From assembly GCA_964384675.1 (NCBI GenBank), contig CAYLNK010000195.1, positions 1 through 12,464 on the forward strand: a stretch of DNA of 12,464 bases, in the 5' to 3' direction. The position numbers and the translations under genes were made by a program. The notes under the pieces are model-generated. The model was not told where the DNA came from. It made no database searches and saw only the letters and a list, made by a program, of their open reading frames with translations. This document shows, one piece after another, positions 7,634 through 12,464 of this stretch (the first letter of the stretch is position 1; each line of letters begins with the position of its first letter). Origin of the DNA: CAYLNK01 sp964384675. Its GTDB lineage: Bacteria; Acidobacteriota; Thermoanaerobaculia; UBA5066.

Positions 7634-8603
7634 GAGCCGCCCCCCACGTCAGCCCACCGCCGAAGGCGGCGAACAGGACGAGGTCCCCCTTCTTGATCTT
7701 GCCGCCCCGCACCGACTCGTCGAGGGCGATCGGGATGGACGCCGCGCTCGTGTTGCCGTAACGGTCGATGTTCAGGACGCAGCGCTCGGGCGGAATCGCC
7801 AGCCGCTCGCCGACCGCCGTGATGATCCGCTCGTTCGCCTGGTGCGGGATCATCCAGCTGACGTCCGCGGTGGTGAAGCCGCTCTCGTTCAGCACTTCCT
7901 TGCACACCTCGGTCATCGAGCGGACGGCCACCTTGAACGTCTCGCCCCCCATCATCTTGATGAAGCCGAGGCGCTGCTCGAGCGTCTCGGGGCGGTTCGG
8001 CGGGTGCGAGGAGCCGCCCCCCGGCATGTTGATGAAGCAGGCCCCCTCCCCGTCGCACCGCACGTTCGTCGACAGGACGCCGTGGTCCGCCCGGGTCGCC
8101 TGGACGACGGTGGCGCCCGCCCCGTCGCCGAAGAGGACGCAGGTACCGCGATCGGTGTAGTCGACGTAGCGGGTGAGGAACTCGGCGCCGACGATCAGCA
8201 CGTTCCTGGACTTCCCCGCCTGGATCAGCGCGTCGGTGATGTGCAGCGCGTAGAGCCAGCCCGAGCAGGCGGCGTTCGTGTCCCAGGCCGCGGCCTTCTT
8301 GGCGCCCAGCTTGCTCTGGACGGTGCAGGCGACGGCGGGGATCGGGGTGTCGGGCGTGCACGTCGCCACGATGAGCGTGTCGAGGTCCTTCGCCGCGATC
8401 CCGGCCGCGTCGAGCGCCTTCCGTCCCGCCGAGACGCAGTAGTCGGAGAGGACGTCCCCGTCCGCGACCCGGCGCCGCTCGCGGATCCCGGTGCGCGACC
8501 GGATCCACTCGTCCGTGGTGTCGACCATCGTGGCCAGGTCCGCGTTCGTCAGGATCCCCTCGGGAACGGCGTGACCGGTACCGGCGATGACGGCGTGCAG
8601 CAT
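7620..8603 (-). CDS. fabH: Beta-ketoacyl-ACP synthase III
   Basis: FabH starts fatty acid synthesis by condensing a short acyl-CoA with malonyl-ACP, and its starter preference decides straight or branched chains. The 327-residue protein shows the Cys-His-Asn triad: C113 in NAACSGW, H254 in IPHQANERI, and N284 in RYGNTSAAS. It ends with the typical AAFGGGLTWGAALVRW. The ATG at 8603 has AAGGAG at 8614-8619, ten bases upstream, a little far but usable. It follows plsX by 22 bases and overlaps fabD by 14. Starter choice (acetyl versus branched) cannot be read by eye. Confidence 0.97.
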   Translation of the reverse strand: MLHAVIAGTGHAVPEGILTNADLATMVDTTDEWIRSRTGIRERRRVADGDVLSDYCVSAGRKALDAAGIAAKDLDTLIVATCTPDTPIPAVACTVQSKLGAKKAAAWDTNAACSGWLYALHITDALIQAGKSRNVLIVGAEFLTRYVDYTDRGTCVLFGDGAGATVVQATRADHGVLSTNVRCDGEGACFINMPGGGSSHPPNRPETLEQRLGFIKMMGGETFKVAVRSMTEVCKEVLNESGFTTADVSWMIPHQANERIITAVGERLAIPPERCVLNIDRYGNTSAASIPIALDESVRGGKIKKGDLVLFAAFGGGLTWGAALVRW

Positions 8604-8625
8604 CTTCTTCCAGCTCCTTCCGTGC

Positions 8626-9657
8626 CTAGACGGGAACCTGGGCCGACGCGGCGATCCCCGCGATCGGTGTGAACTCTCTGGCCTTGGCCCGGATCTTCTC
8701 CGGAATCCGCCGCTTCACGAGCTCCTCCGCGGCACGGATCGCGTTGCGGACCGCCTTCCCGTTCGAGCGCCCGTGCCCGATGAGGCAGGCCCCCTTGACG
8801 CCGAGGAGCGGCGCGCCGCCGTACTCGCTGTAGTCGAGCCGCTTCTTGAAAGCCCGGAAGGCGTCCTTGGACAGGAGGAATCCCATCGACGCCTGGAGGC
8901 TCCGGGTAATCTCCTGCTTGAGCGCCTCCTCGACCAGGTGGGCGAGGCCCTCGGACACCTTGAGGATGACGTTCCCGGTGAAGCCGTCCGTCACGATGAC
9001 GTCGAAGTCCCCCGCGTAGACGTCCCGCCCCTCGCAGTTCCCGGCGAAGTTGAGGCCGGACGCCTTCAGGAGGCCGAAGACCTCACGGGTCACGTCGGTC
9101 CCTTTCCCCTCTTCCTCTCCCACCGACATCAGCCCGATCTTCGGGCGGGCGATGCCGAGGAGCTCCTGGGCGTAGAAATGGCCCATCAGCGCGAACTCGC
9201 GATAGTGCTCGGGCCGGCAGGAGACGTTGGCTCCCACGTCGAGGAGCAGACGCCTGCGGCCGAGTCCAGGCAGGACCGCGGCCAGCGCGGGGCGATCGAT
9301 CCCCTCGACGACGCCGATCACCATCTTGGCGACGATCATCGCCGCACCGGTGTGCCCCGCCGAGAACATCCCGTCGGCCCGCCCGTCCCGCACGCATTCG
9401 GCGGCGATCCGGATTGAGGCGCGACGCTTCTTGCGGATCGGTGTGATCGAAGGCTCGTCGAACCCGACCACTTCCTCGGCGTCGACGATGCCGACGTTCG
9501 AGCCGCGGTACCCCGTCTTCAGGAGCTCGGCCTCGATCTCCCGGCGGCGACCCACGAGGAGAGAGGAAAGCCCCAGCTCCACGGCCGCCGCGACCGCGCC
9601 CTCGACGTTGGCGCGGGGGGCGTCGTCGCCCCCCATGGCATCGATCGCGATCGTCAT
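8626..9657 (-). CDS. plsX: Phosphate acyltransferase PlsX
   Basis: PlsX turns acyl-ACP plus phosphate into acyl-phosphate, the donor used by PlsY to acylate glycerol-3-phosphate, so it joins fatty acid synthesis to phospholipid synthesis at the membrane surface. The 343 residues carry family signatures: IDAMGGDDAP at 5-14, SAGHTGA at 99-105, DVGAN at 140-144, LMSVGEEEGKG near 176-185, DGFTGN at 224-229, and YGGAPLLGV at 279-287 followed by GHGRSN. The ATG at 9657 lies 17 bases after rpmF. It has no clear Shine-Dalgarno, so translation may be coupled to rpmF. No truncation or unusual segment is seen. Confidence 0.97.
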   Translation of the reverse strand: MTIAIDAMGGDDAPRANVEGAVAAAVELGLSSLLVGRRREIEAELLKTGYRGSNVGIVDAEEVVGFDEPSITPIRKKRRASIRIAAECVRDGRADGMFSAGHTGAAMIVAKMVIGVVEGIDRPALAAVLPGLGRRRLLLDVGANVSCRPEHYREFALMGHFYAQELLGIARPKIGLMSVGEEEGKGTDVTREVFGLLKASGLNFAGNCEGRDVYAGDFDVIVTDGFTGNVILKVSEGLAHLVEEALKQEITRSLQASMGFLLSKDAFRAFKKRLDYSEYGGAPLLGVKGACLIGHGRSNGKAVRNAIRAAEELVKRRIPEKIRAKAREFTPIAGIAASAQVPV

Positions 9658-9674
9658 CGCGAGGCGGTTCCGGG

Positions 9675-9860
9675 CTAGCTCTTCTCCGCCCCGGCCATCA
9701 CCTCACGGCCCTTGTACCAGCCGCAGGAGGGGCAGACCCGGTGGGGCACCTTCTGCGTGCCGCAGTTGGAGCAGACGGAGATCTGCTTCGGCTTGAGGAA
9801 ATCGTGCGCGCGGCGGAGGTCGCGGCGGGTCTTGCTGTGTCGGTGTTTTGGGTTCGGCAT
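9675..9860 (-). CDS. rpmF: 50S ribosomal protein L32, zinc-ribbon form
   Basis: This 61-residue basic protein of the large ribosomal subunit begins with the typical MPNPKHRHSKTRRDLRRAHDF. A complete zinc ribbon follows: C30-x2-C33 and C43-x2-C46 (CSNCG and CPSCGWY). It is therefore the zinc-binding (C+) form rather than the zinc-independent paralogue. The start at 9860 has an ideal AGGAG at 9867-9871, six bases upstream. The frame is open further upstream, but that extension is unlike L32. The yceD-rpmF-plsX order is a widely conserved link between ribosome and lipid synthesis. Confidence 0.97.
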   Translation of the reverse strand: MPNPKHRHSKTRRDLRRAHDFLKPKQISVCSNCGTQKVPHRVCPSCGWYKGREVMAGAEKS

Positions 9861-9876
9861 CGTGATCTCCTGAACG

Positions 9877-9892
9877 TCCCGGGTGTCCGGGA
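9877..9892 (-). promoter_or_regulatory. GC-rich hairpin just before the rpmF ribosome site
   Basis: TCCCGG and CCGGGA form a six-pair stem with a four-base loop, ending five bases before the AGGAG of rpmF in the yceD-rpmF gap. It has no following T-run, so it is not an intrinsic terminator. It could affect rpmF translation or be an RNA processing site. With so much G and C, short hairpins also arise by chance. Confidence 0.3.
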
Positions 9893-9924
9893 AGGAATGT
9901 GGTCGGTGCGGCGCCGGCTCGGCG

Positions 9925-10449
9925 TCAGGTCGGCGGGAGGAGGCTCTTGAGGGCGTCCCAGCGGCCATCCTCGACGGGGGCGCAGGAGCAGGGAGCCTCG
10001 TTGAGGTTCGCCCCGCAGGTCGGGCAGAGCCCGCGGCAGGTGTCCTTGCAGAGCGCCTTCATCGGCAGCTCGAGCTGGATCTGCTCGTCGACGAGCGGGT
10101 CGAAGTCCACCGTGAGGTCGTCGTAGACGACGACGTCGAGGTCTCCCTCGGCCAGCTCGGTCTCTCCCTCTTCGGCCACGACGCTCTTGTGGGCGGGGAC
10201 GAAGACCCAGGTGACCGGGCCGTGCCGCGCGAAGGGAACGTCGGCCAGGCAACGGGCGCAGGCGACCGCGCCGTCGAAGTCGATCCGGCCCGAGAGCACG
10301 AACCCGACCTCGGACTTCTGCAGGCGGCCCTGGAACGCCACCGGTCCGAGGGCGACCAGCTCCGGCCGGTCGAGCCGGGCGAGCGGGACGTCGAGCTGAT
10401 GAGAAAGATCGACCGGCTCGTCGAAGGCTTGCTCGAGATTGATCTCCAT
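9925..10449 (-). CDS. yceD: YceD / DUF177 zinc-cysteine protein
   Basis: This 174-residue member of the YceD (DUF177) family is the usual upstream partner of rpmF, and family members are linked to 23S rRNA accumulation. A C64-x2-C67 pair (CARCL) lies mid-protein. A cysteine-rich tail contains C134, C138, C142, C145, C154 and C156 in LCKDTCRGLCPTCGANLNEAPCSC-like order, which suggests bound metal. The ATG at 10449 is preferred over the in-frame ATG at 10488 because a GAGGGG stretch lies seven to nine bases before it and because a probable -10 overlaps the region between the two. It is the first gene of the lipid operon, 64 bases before rpmF. The biochemical activity is not known. Confidence 0.9.
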   Translation of the reverse strand: MEINLEQAFDEPVDLSHQLDVPLARLDRPELVALGPVAFQGRLQKSEVGFVLSGRIDFDGAVACARCLADVPFARHGPVTWVFVPAHKSVVAEEGETELAEGDLDVVVYDDLTVDFDPLVDEQIQLELPMKALCKDTCRGLCPTCGANLNEAPCSCAPVEDGRWDALKSLLPPT

Positions 10450-10478
10450 GTGCCGGCCCCCCTCGCGGAGGATCGCGG

Positions 10479-10487
10479 AATATAGCA
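10479..10487 (-). promoter_or_regulatory. Extended -10 promoter of the yceD-rpmF-plsX-fab operon
   Basis: The minus-strand sequence TGCTATATT fits the extended -10 form TGnTATAAT with one mismatch. It is the only AT-rich islet in the 70-base space between the divergent yceD and glycosyltransferase genes. Transcription would begin about 23 bases before the yceD ATG. The -35 region (near GTACCC) is poor, as is common for extended -10 promoters. Confidence 0.55.
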
Positions 10488-10504
10488 TGCACCCGGGGAG
10501 CGGG

Positions 10505-10510
10505 TACGAT
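10505..10510 (+). promoter_or_regulatory. Candidate -10 (TACGAT) for the glycosyltransferase pair
   Basis: TACGAT matches TATAAT at four of six positions and lies nine bases before the ATG at 10520. A transcript from here would have almost no leader. No Shine-Dalgarno lies close to that ATG; the nearest purine run (GGGGAG, 10495-10500) is about 20 bases away. The geometry resembles the two TANNNT hexamers at 1861-1870. Confidence 0.35.
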
Positions 10511-10519
10511 CGCGGCCGG

Positions 10520-11599
10520 ATGAGGATCGCGGTCGACGCCCGGGCGCTCGAGGCGCAGCCGACGGGCGTCGGACGTTACCTCGAGGAGCTGGTCGGCGCC
10601 TGGCTCGACCGCCACCCCGGCGACACCTTCGTCCTCCTCTCCTGCCGGCCGGTCTTCGCGGGCCGGCTCGCCGGCCGCGTCGAGATCGTTTCCGGGGACG
10701 GGCGCGTCCCGGGCACGATCTGGCTCCAGACGCACGCCGGCCGGATGGCGCGAGGCGCCCGGGCCGACGTCTTCCTCGGTCCGCTCGGCGTCCTCCCGCT
10801 CGCCTCGGAGCTCCCCGGTGTGGCCACGATTCACGACCTCACCCCCCTCCTCTTCCCGGCCTGGCATTCGCTCAAGAACAGGCTCGGCTTCATCCCGTTC
10901 CTGGCCCCGACGATCCGGCGGGCGCGGGCCGCGGCCGCGGTCTCCCGCGCCACGCTCCGCGATCTGATCGACCAGGTGCCCGAGGCCGCCGAGAAGGCGG
11001 AGGTCGTCCACAACGGGGTCTCGGTGACGGCCCCCGACCCAGGGCCCGCCCCTCCCGGCGGGCCGTACGCCCTGTACCTGGGCACGCTGGAGCCGCGCAA
11101 GAACTTGCTGCGGCTGGTGGAAGCCGCGGAGTCGCTCTGGGACCGGCACCCCGCCTTCCCCGACCTCGCCCTCGCGGGCGGCGACGGCTGGGGCCTCCCC
11201 GGGCTTGCGGCACGCCTCGAGGCGTCGCGCCACCGGTCCCGGATTCGCCGGCTCGGCTACGTCGACCGCGCGACGAGCCTCCGGCTGATGAGGGACGCGC
11301 GATTCCTGGCCTATCCCAGCCTCTACGAGGGATTCGGCCTTCCCCCCCTCGAAGCGCTCGCGCTCGGCACGCCAGTCGTGGGGTCCTCGGCGTCTTCCTT
11401 GCCGGAGGTGCTCGGCGACGTCGCCCTGCTTCCCGATCCCACGAGCGTCCCGGCGATCGCCGCGGCCCTGCTCCGAGCGGAGACGGACGAGACGTGGCGA
11501 CGCCACGCGCGGCAGGCCGGCCCGGAGCGTGCGGCGCTCTTCACCTGGGACGAGGCCGCGCGACGGATGCGGACCCTGTGCGAGCGGGCGGCGTCGTGA
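10520..11599 (+). CDS. GT4-family glycosyltransferase
   Basis: This 359-residue cytoplasmic retaining glycosyltransferase of the GT-B fold would transfer a sugar from a nucleotide donor to a lipid-linked or polysaccharide acceptor. The N-terminal domain opens with RIAVDAR and TGVGRY, and has TIHDL at 103-107. HNGV at 164-167 leads to the hinge. The donor domain shows YLGTLEPRKNL near 186-196 and the EX7E motif, E270 and E278, in YEGFGLPPLEALALGTPVV. ATG at 10520 is chosen because homology-like sequence begins at the second residue. An in-frame ATG at 10439 would overlap yceD. The stop shares GTGA with the next gene, so the two are co-translated. Donor and acceptor cannot be named from sequence alone. 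Confidence 0.92.
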   Translation: MRIAVDARALEAQPTGVGRYLEELVGAWLDRHPGDTFVLLSCRPVFAGRLAGRVEIVSGDGRVPGTIWLQTHAGRMARGARADVFLGPLGVLPLASELPGVATIHDLTPLLFPAWHSLKNRLGFIPFLAPTIRRARAAAAVSRATLRDLIDQVPEAAEKAEVVHNGVSVTAPDPGPAPPGGPYALYLGTLEPRKNLLRLVEAAESLWDRHPAFPDLALAGGDGWGLPGLAARLEASRHRSRIRRLGYVDRATSLRLMRDARFLAYPSLYEGFGLPPLEALALGTPVVGSSASSLPEVLGDVALLPDPTSVPAIAAALLRAETDETWRRHARQAGPERAALFTWDEAARRMRTLCERAAS

Positions 11600-12464
11600 G
11601 CCGTCCGCGTGTCCTGATCGACGCCCGGAAGGCCCGGGACTTCGGGATCGGGACCTACGCCCTCGGGCTCCTGGGAGGACTGTCGCGGCTGGACCGCTTC
11701 GAGCTCGTCGCGGTGGTGCGCCCCGGCGACGAAGGTCTCGTCCCCGCCGACGTCCGCACGGTCCTCTCGGGCGCGCCCCACTACTCGTTGCGGGAGCTGG
11801 TCGCCGTGCGGCGGGCGATCGGGGCCGTGTCGCCCGACCTCTTCCACGCGCCACACTACGTCGTCCCGCTCTTCCCGCCGCGGGCCACCATCGTCACGGT
11901 GCACGATCTGATGCACCTCACCCGGCCCGAGCACGCCTCGCCGGCGAAGAGGCTCTACGCGCGGACGATGCTGCGGCGCGCGGTCGGCGAGGCGGCGCGG
12001 ATGATCGCCGTCAGCGCGGACACGCGGCGCGAGCTGATCGCGCTCGACCCCAGGGCCGACGCGAAGACCGAGGTGATACCGAACGGCGTGGACGGGCGGT
12101 TCCTCAGCGTGGCGCCCGCCGATTCGGCCCGGATGCGGGAGAGGCACGGCTCGTACCTGCTGTTCCTGGCCAACGACAAGCCGCACAAGAACCTGAGCGG
12201 CCTCCTCGACGCGTTCGCCCGCGCCCGCCCGGAGGGCATCACGCTGGTTCTGGCCGGAGGTGCGGAGACCCGGCGCCCGGCCCGGCGCGCCGCGGTCGAG
12301 GCCCGCGATCTCGGTCCGGCGGTCGTCGACCTGGGGGTCGTTCCCCCGGAGGACGTCCCGCCGCTCGTCGCCGGCGCCCGGGCGCTCGCGCTGCCGTCCT
12401 TCGCCGAGGGCTTCGGCCTGCCCGTCCTCGAGGCTCAGGCGGCGGGGACGCCGGGCGTCTGCTC
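11596..12464 (+). CDS. GT4-family glycosyltransferase, second of a tandem pair, 3' end outside window
   Basis: The frame begins with GTG at 11596, overlapping the preceding stop by four bases (GTGA), and stays open to the window edge, about 289 residues. It is a second GT-B retaining glycosyltransferase with the same plan as its neighbour: VLIDARKARDFGIGTYA at the N-terminus, TVHDL at 101-105, PNGVD near 162-166, FLANDKPHKNL at 190-200, and EX7E as E271 and E279 in AEGFGLPVLEAQAAGTP. The two proteins are clearly related, so an old duplication is likely, and they probably add successive sugars to one glycan. Near the edge, the usual GTPVV reads GTPGV. The C-terminal helices are missing because of the cut. 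Confidence 0.9.
   Translation, partial: MSRPRVLIDARKARDFGIGTYALGLLGGLSRLDRFELVAVVRPGDEGLVPADVRTVLSGAPHYSLRELVAVRRAIGAVSPDLFHAPHYVVPLFPPRATIVTVHDLMHLTRPEHASPAKRLYARTMLRRAVGEAARMIAVSADTRRELIALDPRADAKTEVIPNGVDGRFLSVAPADSARMRERHGSYLLFLANDKPHKNLSGLLDAFARARPEGITLVLAGGAETRRPARRAAVEARDLGPAVVDLGVVPPEDVPPLVAGARALALPSFAEGFGLPVLEAQAAGTPGVC

Noticed and set aside
9698..11854. 718-codon minus-strand open frame opposite the first glycosyltransferase and running through yceD and rpmF in another frame
   Set aside because: Arg/Pro/Gly/Ala-rich, no recognisable motif, and it crosses three well-supported genes and a promoter region.

Overview
The window is a very GC-rich bacterial chromosome segment made mostly of core genes and densely coded on both strands. 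A lipobox-bearing secreted peptidase suggests a didermal (Gram-negative-type) bacterium. The mix of a PSMA-like M28 lipoprotein peptidase, a linear yceD-rpmF-plsX-fab cluster and little Shine-Dalgarno use at first genes would fit a lineage such as Acidobacteriota or Gemmatimonadota. That taxonomic guess is weak and rests on gene style only. There is no sign of phage, insertion sequence, CRISPR, tRNA or rRNA, and no gene-free stretch longer than about 130 bases.

Left part (1-3800): a divergent pair, separated by only 23 bases, consists of a glutamate-carboxypeptidase-II-like zinc lipoprotein peptidase (minus strand, cut by the window edge) and a PLP-dependent class I/II aminotransferase (plus strand). 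Each has a TANNNT -10-like hexamer 6-7 bases before its start codon and no Shine-Dalgarno, suggesting leaderless mRNAs. A hemerythrin-like HHE protein follows on the plus strand, preceded by a 20-bp near-perfect dyad that looks like an operator. It ends 6 bases from the convergent end of fabF.

Centre (3807-10449, all minus strand, transcribed right to left): one long fatty-acid and phospholipid synthesis operon in the order yceD(DUF177)-rpmF-plsX-fabH-fabD-ybaK-fabG-acpP-fabF. Acetyl-CoA and malonyl groups enter through FabD and FabH onto the carrier AcpP. FabF and FabG supply elongation and the first reduction, and PlsX passes acyl chains to phospholipid synthesis. YceD and the zinc-ribbon ribosomal protein L32 link the operon to ribosome production. 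The unexpected member is ybaK (Cys-tRNA(Pro)/aminoacyl-tRNA deacylase family), joined to fabD by an ATGA overlap. A main promoter with an extended -10 lies before yceD, and a second promoter candidate lies before acpP.

Right part (10520-12464): two overlapping plus-strand GT4 glycosyltransferase genes, divergent from the fatty-acid operon. The second runs off the window. They probably build an envelope or exported polysaccharide.

I found no clearly new multi-gene system. The observations most worth a second look are the dyad upstream of the hemerythrin gene, the overlapping leaderless divergent promoters, ybaK inside the fab operon, and the Asn-to-Asp change in the FabG catalytic tetrad.
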